Shown piece after piece: positions 8,901-16,057 of a DNA stretch of 64,000 nucleotides; within the stretch, counting starts at the first letter, position 1; every line of letters begins with the position of its first letter. The DNA lies in NCBI RefSeq assembly GCF_003633755.1, contig NZ_RBIL01000002.1, positions 1,488,001 through 1,552,000 of the forward strand, given 5' to 3'. The stretch comes from Solirubrobacter pauli. GTDB taxonomy: Bacteria > Actinomycetota > Thermoleophilia > Solirubrobacterales > Solirubrobacteraceae. Below the pieces are notes generated by a model, which was not told the origin of the DNA, made no database searches, and was given only the letters and a program-made list of their open reading frames with translations. The position numbers were made by a program, and so were the translations under genes.

Positions 8901-10717
8901 GGCACGGCTTCAGCCTCTTCTTCGCCCTCCGGCCCTTCGGCCTCGGGACCGGCCGCGACGGGTCCGTCGGCGGCCGCGTCCGGGCCGTCTTCCTTGTCCG
9001 CGGCCTCAGGCCCGGCGGCCGCGGCGCCGACGACTTCCGCTGCGGCGGCCTCGGGGCGAGCGCCTGCGGCTTCGGGACCGGCCGCTGTCGGGCCTGCGGC
9101 TCCAGCGTCGGCGGTCGCGGTCGCGGCGCCCGCGGCTCCGGGGCCAGCCGCTTCGGCGTTGACGGCCTCGGCGCCTGCGGAGTCGGGGCCGGCAGCTTCG
9201 GGCCCGGCTGCGGCAGCGGCCTCGGGTCCGGCGGCGCCCACGCCTGCGGCCTCAGGGCCCGCGGCGCCTGCGCCTGGAGCCTCAGGACCCGCGGCGCCCG
9301 CACCTGCGGCGTCGGGGCCGGCGGCTTCGGGCCCGGCGGCGTCCGCGCTTGCGGCTTCAGGTCCGGCCGCTTCGGCGGGGCCGGAGACGTCGGCGGCGGC
9401 GCCGGCGTCCACGGCGGCGCCCGCATCGACGGCGGCCTCGGGCGCGGCGGCTCCCGGCGCGGCGGTCTCGGGCGCGGCGCTCTCAGGCGCGACAGCGTCG
9501 GGCGCGGCGCTCTCGGGCGCGGCGGCCTCAGGCCCAGCGCCTTCGGGTGCGGCTGTGGCCGGCGCGGCGGCAGCCTCTCCCCCCGCGGCCTCCGGCGCCG
9601 CGGCGGCGGGCTCGGCGGCTCCGACCGCGGGTCCCGCGGCCGAGACGCTCGCCGGCGCGGCCTGACCGACCGGCCCCGCGGCGGCGGCCGGCGCGGCGAC
9701 CTCGGCGGCGGGCGCGGCCGGACCGGTCTTCCCGGCGTCGGCGGGCGGCTTGGCCTTCGGCCGCGCGGGCTCGGCCTCTGCCTCGGCCTCGGCGCCGTCC
9801 TCGGTCTCGATCGGGTCTTCCTCGATCGACTCCTCGGTCGTCTCGCCGCCCGTGGCCTGGTTGAACACGGCGTCGCCCTCCGTGGCGGGGTCGGCGCCCT
9901 CGGCCTCGGTGCCCGGCGCGGCGACCGCCGTCTCCTCCTGCTCCTCGACGCCCGGCCCGGCGGCCTGGGCCGCGTCGTCAGCTTCCTTCGAGCCCTCGGC
10001 CTCCTTGCCGGCGGCCTCGGCGGGCGCAGGCGCTTCGGCCTCCTTCGCGGCCTCGTCCTTGGCCGGCGCGGCGGCACCGCCGTTGGCCCCCGCGGACGCG
10101 ACGCCCTCGGGCGAAGCGGCACCGGCGGCGCCCGCAAGCGCGGCGGGTGCGGCCCCGGCGAGCGCGGCGGCGTCGGGCGTAGCGGCGGCGGCTCCGTTGG
10201 CACCCGCCAGCGCGGCGGCCTCCGGCGAAGCGGCGGCGGCACCGTTGGCACCCGCCAGCGCGGCGGTCTCCGGCGTTGCGGCGGCGGCTCCGTTGGCACC
10301 CGCCAGCGCGGCGGTCTCCGGCGTTGCGGCGGCGGCTCCGTTGGCACCCGCCAGCGCGGCGGCCTCCGGCGAAGCGGCCGCGGCACCGGCGGCTCCGTTG
10401 ACACCCGCCGGCGCGGCCGACTCAGCCGTCGCGCCGTTCGCGGCCGGGCGGCCCGTCAGGCTCGGCGGCGGCCAGGCCATGTCGGCGCCGGACGCGCTCG
10501 CGGCGCCCGCGAGCGCGCTGAACGAACCGGACGACTCGCGGCGGCCGCGGATCATCGCGGACACGGCCGCGTTGCCCATGCCCTGCTGCATCGCCATCAG
10601 CGCCGCCGGCGACAGCTCGCCCGCGGCGGGCATCGCCAGGGACGGGGCTTGGGCGGGCGCCTCCGGCGCCTTCGCGGTAGCCTCGGGCGGGGCGAGCTCC
10701 TCGACGCGCTCGGCCAA
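5969..10717 (-). CDS. Giant modular toxin-like protein with eCIS-effector-type N-terminus
   Basis: 1,582 residues. Residues 1-58 contain LSPAALMAMQQGMGNAAVSAMI, the LQxxxGNAA-type leader common in cargo proteins of actinobacterial extracellular contractile injection systems. Residues about 70-620 are low-complexity Ala/Gly/Pro/Glu sequence with 16-residue tandem repeats. Residues about 660-1180 are Ala/Lys/Ser-rich and probably helical or coiled-coil. Residues about 1194-1280 hold glycine-rich hydrophobic helices. After a GGGGG linker (about 1364), the C-terminal 215 residues carry TPLEHVL, YTSLMS and GEWLVSGVVPSEYI, an order that resembles ADP-ribosyltransferase toxins (low confidence). Start TTG 10717 follows an in-frame TAG; an internal ATG is possible. 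No injection-machine genes are in the window. Confidence 0.65.
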   Translation of the reverse strand: MAERVEELAPPEATAKAPEAPAQAPSLAMPAAGELSPAALMAMQQGMGNAAVSAMIRGRRESSGSFSALAGAASASGADMAWPPPSLTGRPAANGATAESAAPAGVNGAAGAAAASPEAAALAGANGAAAATPETAALAGANGAAAATPETAALAGANGAAAASPEAAALAGANGAAAATPDAAALAGAAPAALAGAAGAASPEGVASAGANGGAAAPAKDEAAKEAEAPAPAEAAGKEAEGSKEADDAAQAAGPGVEEQEETAVAAPGTEAEGADPATEGDAVFNQATGGETTEESIEEDPIETEDGAEAEAEAEPARPKAKPPADAGKTGPAAPAAEVAAPAAAAGPVGQAAPASVSAAGPAVGAAEPAAAAPEAAGGEAAAAPATAAPEGAGPEAAAPESAAPDAVAPESAAPETAAPGAAAPEAAVDAGAAVDAGAAADVSGPAEAAGPEAASADAAGPEAAGPDAAGAGAAGPEAPGAGAAGPEAAGVGAAGPEAAAAAGPEAAGPDSAGAEAVNAEAAGPGAAGAATATADAGAAGPTAAGPEAAGARPEAAAAEVVGAAAAGPEAADKEDGPDAAADGPVAAGPEAEGPEGEEEAEAVPSAAAPAPYTGPAEIPDVSQLEELDDFEPKEEAEEQPQQQGAGAAAAEPEAAEAGAGAAAAAARREEIKREREERKRSIKEGRKSVLAAIGDSLEQERQRIKSAAQKASAAISGTIAKQSAAVTAASGTQSGAIRSAVAGAQAKVSAGVSAAKGKVSSAGASAKSAVKAGETGAKGKARTAVNTSAQEANQAGSQASAKGKAAVSATQSKVQGDINSAAGAVSSQAGSGGGGSNEAAAKGNAEVASRVSGDTASDVKSQGAQAVSGVQAEGSKVGQAFTEKGKEAADGIKQVLPEAVDGIGQIGQQASEGVQQAVTGGQSALAKLQASAKSGLAQQQSAGMAQIAGTARAAKSGIAQAGQAAKTALSQQSAAASKQLGEAASKLKGMVRKAEITRDDAPEVSQDVRREMKQGSSAAIVAGGKVAKQASQGATGAAKGAAKAMGAAAKSTSSGANQAAASASAGASNTASSIGTKVGQAAKSSVTSMNGAVTKLSGKLKGAVGKVKGKMDQGLSDTKGKMDQHAGKIAGKANEAPAKTSGKISEGKAKVNAEASKEPEKDDSLWGKVKSAAKWVAEKLKAAFEFVTKLLTDPGFWVSLVVGIAIAAFVVATFGSGLAVLAIAGVVAGAISGAVGQIVSNVAAGRKWNEGVLQAAAFGAAGGLIFGPLGGKVAGAAMSRIASSAGGRMASSAASRIASSAAGRTVAAVSRSISRGFSRLGSSKLGSLMKTGAQKGVRAVEELGSKAGAYTRWQAKRLASKLGGGGGSRGAVDDAFRARPIRTLRQDNNFRNKFNEKGRPKSSIDENGNLVPNDPNGSITPLEHVLATKGKKDVSQYTSLMSRDSATKPKYYGSNEISIDAERLARDIASGKVRGAGVLTPDDIQAAFRDDIAKLAPDIDIDAAIAGGPDSIADAIAASGLSNKVKGKVERRLTALFFNTRDGEWLVSGVVPSEYITHGGHTVPGAAGGAAGSSAANDEK
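10170..10361 (-). repeat. 48-bp in-frame tandem repeats
   Basis: Four near-identical 48-bp units lie at 10170-10217, 10218-10265, 10266-10313 and 10314-10361, with a degenerate fifth unit downstream to about 10410. Units 3 and 4 are identical at the DNA level. Each encodes 16 residues of the form ALAGANGAAAATPETA. The identity suggests recent expansion by slippage or recombination, so copy number may differ between strains. Confidence 0.9.
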
Positions 10718-10866
10718 GACCTACGCCGATCGGGCGACGTCGATGGTTCGCATTGCCCGCAGCCTAAGCGATCGGACGGCGCAATGAACCCGGTTGCGGG
10801 TCATCGACATGACTGAGCGGGGGGGGCGGTCCGCATCGAATGGGCGCACGGCGCACCAGTACCCTC

Positions 10867-11997
10867 ATGCGTCCCGTGCGCACACCTCTCGCCCTCCTCA
10901 TCGCGGCGATCCTGCTCTTCCCCGCGACCGCGCACGCGTGGATCCCGGACGACAAGGGCATCGGCGGGTTCGGCTGGCAGGCCGACCAGTGGAACTTCCT
11001 CCCGGGCACGGGCGTCGACGCGCCGCGTGCGTGGGACAACCTGTTCGCGGCGGGCCGGCCGGGTGGCAAGGGCGTGACGATCGCGGTGCTCGACAGCGGC
11101 GTCGCCTATGAGACGCGCGGGCGCTTCAAGAAGTCGCCGGACCTGAAGAAGATCCGCTTCGCGAAGGGCTACGACTTCTGCGCGCGCACGAGCAGCGGCA
11201 TCAACGCGTGCGAGGGTCGCGACCCGTACCCGAACGACGACTACGGCCACGGAACGCACGTGATCAGCACGATCGCGGAGTCCACCAACAACGGCGTCGC
11301 CCTCACCGGCCTCGCCTACGGCGCGACGATCATCCCGGTCAAGGTCCTCAACTCCCGCGGCGAGGGCGACGAGGACACGATCACCGCCGGCATCCGCTAC
11401 GCCGTCAAGCAGGGCGCGCAGATCATCAACCTGTCGTTCGAGTTCGGCTCGGCGACCACGTCGGCGACGCAGGTCCCGCGGATCGCCGCCGCCGTCCGCT
11501 ACGCGCGCGCCAACAACGTGACGGTCGTCGCCGCGTCCGGCAACGGCGAGCTCCAGCGCGTCGGCTACCCCGCCGCGCTCCCGGGCGTCATCAGCGTCGG
11601 CGCCGTCACCGAGCACGGCTGCCTCGCCGAGTACTCCAACCACGGCCCCGGCCTGGACGTCGTCGCGCCCGGCGGCGGCAAGGACGCGGCGCTGCCCGAC
11701 CAGCCGCAGTGCACGCCGAACGGCCCGCAGGGCCGCCCGATCTACCAGCTCACGCTCACCAACAAGCGGCGCCAGACCTTCGGCTACCCGACGGACTACA
11801 TCGGCACCTCGATGGCCACACCGCACGTCTCGGCCACCGCCGCGCTGATCATCGCGTCCGGCGTCCTCGGGCCGAAGCCGACGCCCGACCAGATCGAGCA
11901 GCGCCTGAAGGCCACCGCGCGCGACCTCGGCACGCCCGGCCCGGACGAGCTCTACGGCGCGGGCCTGATCGACGCGGGCGCCGCTACCGCGCGTTAG
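10867..11997 (+). CDS. Secreted subtilisin-family serine protease (S8)
   Basis: A 376-residue protein with a Sec signal peptide (MRPVRTPLALLIAAILLFPATAHA). The catalytic triad is visible: Asp76 in AVLDSGV, His128 in YGHGTHV and Ser315 in GTSMATPH, with the oxyanion-region Asn in AASGNG. There is no long propeptide; the catalytic domain starts close after the signal, and cysteines in FCARTSSGINACEG and HGCL may pair. ATG 10867 gives a clean signal peptide; an upstream in-frame ATG at 10840 would add nine residues. Likely extracellular. It overlaps the convergent Uma2 remnant by 14 bases. Confidence 0.88.
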   Translation: MRPVRTPLALLIAAILLFPATAHAWIPDDKGIGGFGWQADQWNFLPGTGVDAPRAWDNLFAAGRPGGKGVTIAVLDSGVAYETRGRFKKSPDLKKIRFAKGYDFCARTSSGINACEGRDPYPNDDYGHGTHVISTIAESTNNGVALTGLAYGATIIPVKVLNSRGEGDEDTITAGIRYAVKQGAQIINLSFEFGSATTSATQVPRIAAAVRYARANNVTVVAASGNGELQRVGYPAALPGVISVGAVTEHGCLAEYSNHGPGLDVVAPGGGKDAALPDQPQCTPNGPQGRPIYQLTLTNKRRQTFGYPTDYIGTSMATPHVSATAALIIASGVLGPKPTPDQIEQRLKATARDLGTPGPDELYGAGLIDAGAATAR

Positions 11998-12325
11998 CCA
12001 GCACGTCGGCGACCGCGATCCTCACGCCCAGGTGTGGCGCGGTGAGCTCGTTGACGATCTCGACACGGCCGTACGTATCGCCCGACGGCTCCGAATGCTG
12101 GACGGCACGGCCGCCATCAAGGTCGATGACCCAGTAGACGGGCGCGCCGGCCGCGGCGTAGAGCCGAGGCTTGATCTTCAAGTCCCGCGTCTGGGATGAG
12201 ACGGCGACTTCCACCACCAGCGCGGCCGTAGCGGCGTGATACGGACGATCACCGTCACGCTCGAGGTGGTACTCGTCCGCCGTGAGGCGGTGGATATCGA
12301 CGGGATCGACGGCCACGTCGGCCAT
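11984..12325 (-). pseudogene. Uma2 (DUF820) family nuclease remnant with internal deletion
   Basis: Only 113 residues where the family has about 180-190. The N-terminal HRLTADEYH and the C-terminal core (LVVEVAVSSQTRDLKIKPRLYAAAGAPVYWVIDL) are recognisable, but the central part with the first acidic metal ligands and the substrate-binding strand (normally ERVELIDGEI... through PDLAVV) is missing. The reading frame stays open, so a short product may be made, but PD-(D/E)xK catalysis looks impossible. Convergent with the S8 protease. Confidence 0.6.
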
Positions 12326-12329
12326 TACC

Positions 12330-12605
12330 TCACCCGCGGCGCATGAGCCGGCCGACCGCGGCCATGAGCTCGTCGGCGGACGCCTCCTCGGAGGCGCCGC
12401 CCACCAGGCAGTGACGCGTGTGGCTGTCGAGCAGCCCGAGGGCGACCTTGTCCAAGGCTGCCTGGATGGCGCTGATCTGCGTCAGGACGTCGATGCAGTA
12501 GCGGTCGTCTTCGACCATGCGGGCGACGCCGCGGACCTGACCCTCGATCCGCGCGAGCCGCGTGTTCAACTGATCTTTGGTGGCGGTGTAGCCGCGTTCG
12601 GCCAT
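12330..12605 (-). CDS. csoR: CsoR/RcnR-type metal-sensing repressor
   Basis: A 91-residue all-helical DUF156 protein. The CsoR copper-binding triad is present as Cys37 (RYCIDVLTQ), His62 and Cys66 (SHTRHC), with the conserved RLARIEGQVRGV first helix. Cu(I) binding would release the repressor from DNA. ATG 12605 lies six bases after -10 TAGACT, so the mRNA is probably leaderless. The operator in the promoter implies autoregulation. No copper ATPase or chaperone gene is adjacent, so other targets must lie elsewhere. Confidence 0.88.
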   Translation of the reverse strand: MAERGYTATKDQLNTRLARIEGQVRGVARMVEDDRYCIDVLTQISAIQAALDKVALGLLDSHTRHCLVGGASEEASADELMAAVGRLMRRG

Positions 12606-12611
12606 ACCGCC

Positions 12612-12640
12612 AGTCTACCGGAACCCCCGAGGGGTATCTA
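12612..12640 (-). promoter_or_regulatory. csoR promoter with CsoR-type operator
   Basis: The minus strand reads ATACCCCTCGGGGGT (operator core 12623-12635 plus flank), the G/C-tract pseudopalindrome flanked by A/T that CsoR-family proteins bind. It sits immediately upstream of -10 TAGACT (12617-12612), in the promoter spacer, so binding would occlude RNA polymerase. Confidence 0.7.
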
Positions 12641-12985
12641 AACCGCGATCCGCTCTTCCTCGTGCAGGAGGAAGCCGGCGGCCTCGAGGACGCGGCGGTC
12701 GCGCAGGCGGCCGAGGCGCTCCTGCGCCTCGTGGTCGGTCTCCCAGGCGGCGACGGCGGCCGTGTCGTCCATGGTCTTCAGACCATGCTCGCCCGGCTCG
12801 TCGAAGGCCTGGCGCAGCCACGCGAGGTCGTCCGAGATGCGGCGGGGGCGCTCGGCACGAGCGGCGCCCGGCGCCCACGGATCCTCGCCCGTACGGCGCT
12901 CGGGCACGCCGGCCGGCCGGGTCAGGGCGACGGTCAGGGCGCCCATCCAATCGGGGCTCGAGCTCACAAGTTCCAGGACAGCCAT
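12638..12985 (-). CDS. Hypothetical protein
   Basis: A 115-residue soluble protein with no recognised domain. It is rich in charged residues and begins MAVLELVSSSPDWMGALTVAL. A strong ribosome binding site (GGAGAAG) stands a few bases before ATG 12985, one of few clear Shine-Dalgarno sites in the window. It lies upstream of csoR on the same strand, with the csoR promoter immediately beyond its stop. Confidence 0.55.
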   Translation of the reverse strand: MAVLELVSSSPDWMGALTVALTRPAGVPERRTGEDPWAPGAARAERPRRISDDLAWLRQAFDEPGEHGLKTMDDTAAVAAWETDHEAQERLGRLRDRRVLEAAGFLLHEEERIAV

Positions 12986-13015
12986 GTCTTCTCCATTACC
13001 CCCAAGTGCGGGTCC

Positions 13016-13780
13016 TCACATCAGATTCCCGTCCAGCGCGGCGAGATACCGCTCAACGGAACGGCGGACGATATTGCTCCCGTCGGCTTCGATGACGGCT
13101 CCCCACCACGCGCCGTGGATCCGCTCGAACGCGAACGGCTCCAGCGCGGCGCCCACGGCCTGCACGGACGAGCCCGGGAGCGGGATGAAGTTCGGGAACG
13201 AGTACATGAACGCGACCCACTCGCGGTCCGGGATGACCTGGACGATGTCGCCGGTCAGCAGGTCCGTCCCCCGGTGCAGCACGGTGCCGCCCGCGAAGTG
13301 CCCGCCGCAACGGATCAGCGTCATGCCCCGGCCGAGGTCGTATGTGTCGCCCGACCAGTACTCGATCGCCGCGTCGGGCCGCATCACCCACTGGCGGTCG
13401 GCCTCGTGGAGCAGGACCGGGCAGTCGAACGCCCGCGCCCACTCGACCATCGACGAGTAGTAGTGCGGGTGCGAGATCGCGATCGCGCGCAGGGAGCCGA
13501 CCTGCGCGGCGGTGTCGTCGTCGAGGAGCGTGACGCAGTCCCAGAGCACGTCCTCCACGAGCAGCGCACGCTGGCCGATGCCGAACTTCGGTGTCGTCCC
13601 GATCCCCACGAGCCCGTGGTCGTCGCGGATCTCGTTGGCGTGGGAAGCGCGCAGCGCCTCCAGCGACGTCCACTCCTGCCCGCCCACCGGGACGTACTGG
13701 CGCGCGTCCTCGCACACGGGGCACGCGGACACCGCGGCGCCGTACTGGACCCCGCACGTGACGCAGATGGGGTAGCTCAC
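13016..13780 (-). CDS. Zinc-ribbon plus metallo-beta-lactamase-fold protein
   Basis: 254 residues from GTG 13780. The N-terminus has a rubredoxin-like zinc ribbon (Cys6-x2-Cys9, Cys20-x2-Cys23). The body resembles MBL-fold hydrolases: GIGQRALLVE, LLDDDTAAQ, AISHPHYYSSM, a later CGGHFAGGTV and LTGDIVQV. The usual HxHxDH motif is reduced to HPHYYS, lacking the Asp, so metal binding may be altered. The start is 28 bases from the divergent GxGD gene. Substrate unknown. Confidence 0.7.
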   Translation of the reverse strand: MSYPICVTCGVQYGAAVSACPVCEDARQYVPVGGQEWTSLEALRASHANEIRDDHGLVGIGTTPKFGIGQRALLVEDVLWDCVTLLDDDTAAQVGSLRAIAISHPHYYSSMVEWARAFDCPVLLHEADRQWVMRPDAAIEYWSGDTYDLGRGMTLIRCGGHFAGGTVLHRGTDLLTGDIVQVIPDREWVAFMYSFPNFIPLPGSSVQAVGAALEPFAFERIHGAWWGAVIEADGSNIVRRSVERYLAALDGNLM

Positions 13781-13808
13781 GCCGCCGATCCTGTCAGCTT
13801 TGAGCGCT

Positions 13809-14603
13809 GTGAGCCGCGAGTTCATGATCGGCATCGGCATCCTCAACGCCACGCAGGCGCTGCTGGTGCTGACCCCCGGCGCCGGGATCCCGTCCTGGCT
13901 GCACCGCTTCAAGACCAAGCTGTGGGCGCTGATCGCGCCGGTCAGCATCGCCCTCGTCGTCGCCGCGATCGCGCTCGTCCCGGAGGTCGCCGACGGCCTC
14001 ACGTGGTTCGCCCTGCTGCTCGTGCCGCCGGGCGCGCTGCTCGCGCTGGGCTGGGCGATGCGCGGTGCGAAGCCCGTCTACGCGCTGCTCGCGGTCGCCG
14101 CCTTCGTGGTCGCGCTGCTGGATGTCGACTCCCCCACCGGCGAAGGTGCCGCCGCCTTCCTGACCGCGCTGAGCTGCATCACGCTCGGCCGCCTGCTCGC
14201 GGGCCTCGTGCCCGCGACGCCGCTGAAGCTCGGCATCATCGCGATGGCGGTGATCGACTTCATCCTCGTGTTCGGCAATCAGCTGCAGGGGCCGAACGCG
14301 ACGCTCAACGCCGCCGTGCCCGCCCCCGGGCTCCCGCAGCTGCAGTTCCTCGACGTGACGTGGGCCCGGATGGGCTACGGGGACGTGTTCGTGGCCGGCC
14401 TGCTCGGCGGCATCCTCGCGGTCGAGGGGCGGCGGCAGGCCCCGGCCGCGCTGCTCGTCTTCGTCCTCTGCTGCCTGTGGGACCTGCTGTTCCTGCACTT
14501 CAATACGCTCCCCGCGACGGTGCCGATCGCCGTCGCGATCGTGATCCTGGAGGTCGTCTACCGCCGTGCCGCATCCTCCCGCGCCCTGGCAGCTCAACGG
14601 TGA
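13809..14603 (+). CDS. Putative GxGD intramembrane aspartyl protease (presenilin/SPP-like)
   Basis: A 264-residue protein with about eight or nine hydrophobic segments. Asp150 lies within a membrane helix (AMAVIDFILVFG). Asp192 lies in RMGYGDVFVAG, a GxGD motif at the start of the next helix. The last helix begins TLPATVPIAVAI, resembling the PAL motif of presenilins and signal peptide peptidases. The 42-residue spacing of the aspartates is close to that of SPP-type enzymes. These three motifs in the right order support intramembrane proteolysis. Start GTG 13809 is preferred; TTG 13800 and ATG 13824 are alternatives. The next gene starts inside its 3' end. Confidence 0.5.
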   Translation: MSREFMIGIGILNATQALLVLTPGAGIPSWLHRFKTKLWALIAPVSIALVVAAIALVPEVADGLTWFALLLVPPGALLALGWAMRGAKPVYALLAVAAFVVALLDVDSPTGEGAAAFLTALSCITLGRLLAGLVPATPLKLGIIAMAVIDFILVFGNQLQGPNATLNAAVPAPGLPQLQFLDVTWARMGYGDVFVAGLLGGILAVEGRRQAPAALLVFVLCCLWDLLFLHFNTLPATVPIAVAIVILEVVYRRAASSRALAAQR

Positions 14604-15093
14604 GCTCGTCATCGTGCCCGCCTTCACCGCGGGCCGGCAGGTCGGCGGCGTCATGCTCGCCGACTACACGAGCGGCACGCTCGTCTACCGCGAGCTGATC
14701 GTCTTCAGCCACGCGACCACGAAGGGGATGGTCGTCAGCCACATCTACGTCGACGACCCGCAGTCGATGAGCGGCGGGCACGAGATCTGGGGCCTGCCGA
14801 AGGAGCTGGCGACGTTCACCTACGAGCGCTCGTCGTTCACCGCCCGCCAGGGCGACACCACGCTCCTGCAGGCGAAGGTCCGCCGCCGCCCGGGGTTCCT
14901 CCCGATCGTGATCCCGACGCCGATCACGAGCAGCGCCGGCCAGACGATCGGCCGCGCGCGGATCAAGGCGGCGCCGGCCCTGGTGGAGCTGCAGATCCCG
15001 GCCACCAGCCCGTTCGCGTACCTCGGCCTCGCCGGTCGCCATGTCGCGCTCGCCGGGGACGACCTGCGGCTGCACATGCCACCGCCCTCCTAG
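14566..15093 (+). CDS. Acetoacetate decarboxylase-fold protein
   Basis: 175 residues from GTG 14566, overlapping the preceding gene by 38 bases. The ADC-superfamily core is visible: YRELIVFSHA, VVSHIYVDDPQSMSGGHEIWGLPKELA, and a C-terminal LAGRHVALAGDDLRL. Lys79 in GLPKE aligns with the Schiff-base lysine of acetoacetate decarboxylases. It is shorter than Clostridium ADC (about 245), so a different decarboxylation, hydrolysis or aldol reaction is possible. Cytosolic. Confidence 0.7.
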   Translation: MPHPPAPWQLNGELVIVPAFTAGRQVGGVMLADYTSGTLVYRELIVFSHATTKGMVVSHIYVDDPQSMSGGHEIWGLPKELATFTYERSSFTARQGDTTLLQAKVRRRPGFLPIVIPTPITSSAGQTIGRARIKAAPALVELQIPATSPFAYLGLAGRHVALAGDDLRLHMPPPS

Positions 15094-15096
15094 GCT
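15091..15096 (+). promoter_or_regulatory. -10 box overlapping a TAG stop codon (GroES-like gene)
   Basis: TAGGCT begins with the stop codon of the upstream gene and ends 8 bases before the GTG start at 15105. It fits TANNNT-N6-8-start, the leaderless pattern seen repeatedly here. No clear -35 box was identified. Confidence 0.4.
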
Positions 15097-15104
15097 GAGG
15101 CCCC

Positions 15105-15425
15105 GTGCGCCACTTCCTGCGTCCCCTCTTCGACCGCGTCGTCGTCAAGGAACTCGAGCCCGACCGCATCCGCCAGTCCGGCCTGCTCGTCCCCGCCGGG
15201 ACGCACGAGCCGCCGCCCCAGCACGGGATCGTGCTGGCGATCGGCCCTGGCCTGGACTGGTGGGAGGGGGCGGGCATCGGGATGCCGGTCAAGCCCGGCG
15301 ACCACGTCGTCTTCCCCGCCAGCGCGGGCGCGTGGGTGGAGGTCGACGAGGAGCGCCTGCTCGTGTGCCGCGTCGGCGAGCTGCTCGGCGTCCTCGACGA
15401 GGTCCCGGACGAGGTACCCGCATGA
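15105..15425 (+). CDS. GroES-like co-chaperonin family protein
   Basis: 106 residues from GTG 15105. The GroES barrel pattern is clear: LRPLFDRVVVKELEPDRIRQSGLLVPAG, then GIVLAIGPG, VKPGDHVVFPASAGAWVEVDEERLLVCRVGELLGVL. It resembles co-chaperonin subunits that cap GroEL, but no groEL is adjacent and the mobile loop region (RIRQSGLLVPAGTHEPPP) is divergent. It may be a paralogue with a separate job. It overlaps the next gene by ATGA. Confidence 0.8.
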   Translation: MRHFLRPLFDRVVVKELEPDRIRQSGLLVPAGTHEPPPQHGIVLAIGPGLDWWEGAGIGMPVKPGDHVVFPASAGAWVEVDEERLLVCRVGELLGVLDEVPDEVPA

Positions 15426-16057
15426 TCCAGGTGCTCGCGCCGGGCATCCACCGCTGGGAGCTGCGGCACCCTGAGTGGCATCCGGGCGAGTTCGGCTCCA
15501 AGGTCGGCGCCTACCTGGTCCACGAGGGCGACGCGACCGTGCTCGTCGACCCGCTGCTCGACGACGAGGTGGCGGCCGAGCTCGACCCGCTCGTCCGCGG
15601 CGAGGTGGTGATCGCGGTCACGATCCCCTACCACGTGCGCAGCTGCGTCGAGGCGCTCGAGCGCTGGGGCGGGACGCTGGTCGGCCATCCGGACATCGCC
15701 AAGCGGCTGCCCGCGGGCACGCCGGTGCACGGCGACGAGGACCTCCCGCTCGGCCTGACCATGCACAAGCTCAGCCGCGGCAAGGAGCGTCCGCTCGAGC
15801 TGCCCGGGACCAGGGCGCTCGTGTTCGGCGACCGCATCGTCGGCGTCGAAGGCGGCCTGCGCTACTGGATGAGCGACCCGATCACCGACGACCGCCGCGC
15901 CTGGTTCCGCAAGACGGCCGCGCCCGGACTCGCGCGCCTGCTCGACATCGACTTCGAGCACGCGCTCGTCACGCACGGCGAGCCGGTCATGAAATCGGGC
16001 AAGGCGGCCCTCCAGGACGCATTGGACGGCGACCCCTGGTATCACCGCCCGTCATGA
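15422..16057 (+). CDS. Degenerate metallo-beta-lactamase-fold protein
   Basis: 211 residues. The N-terminal part (LAPGIHRWELRHP, AYLVHEGDATVLVDPLL) follows the MBL-fold beginning, and a C-terminal FGDRIVGVEGG plus DFEHALVTHGEPV matches the end. The HxHxDH metal motif is replaced by TIPYHVRSC, so it may not be a zinc hydrolase. Start ATG 15422 overlaps the GroES-like stop and its own stop overlaps the dodecin start, placing it in a tight operon. Confidence 0.65.
   Translation: MIQVLAPGIHRWELRHPEWHPGEFGSKVGAYLVHEGDATVLVDPLLDDEVAAELDPLVRGEVVIAVTIPYHVRSCVEALERWGGTLVGHPDIAKRLPAGTPVHGDEDLPLGLTMHKLSRGKERPLELPGTRALVFGDRIVGVEGGLRYWMSDPITDDRRAWFRKTAAPGLARLLDIDFEHALVTHGEPVMKSGKAALQDALDGDPWYHRPS

Noticed and set aside
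8257-10404. Long Arg/Pro-rich open frame inside the effector gene
   Set aside because: It is an out-of-frame shadow of the Ala/Pro-rich effector; the GC-rich low-complexity DNA removes stop codons in all frames.
10821-10827. G-run upstream of the protease as a phase-variable tract
   Set aside because: It lies outside coding sequence and away from any identified promoter box; homopolymer G runs are expected at this GC content.
10840-10866. Upstream ATG for the subtilisin-like protease
   Set aside because: It would put a polar stretch before the signal peptide; ATG 10867 gives a standard signal. Kept as an alternative only.
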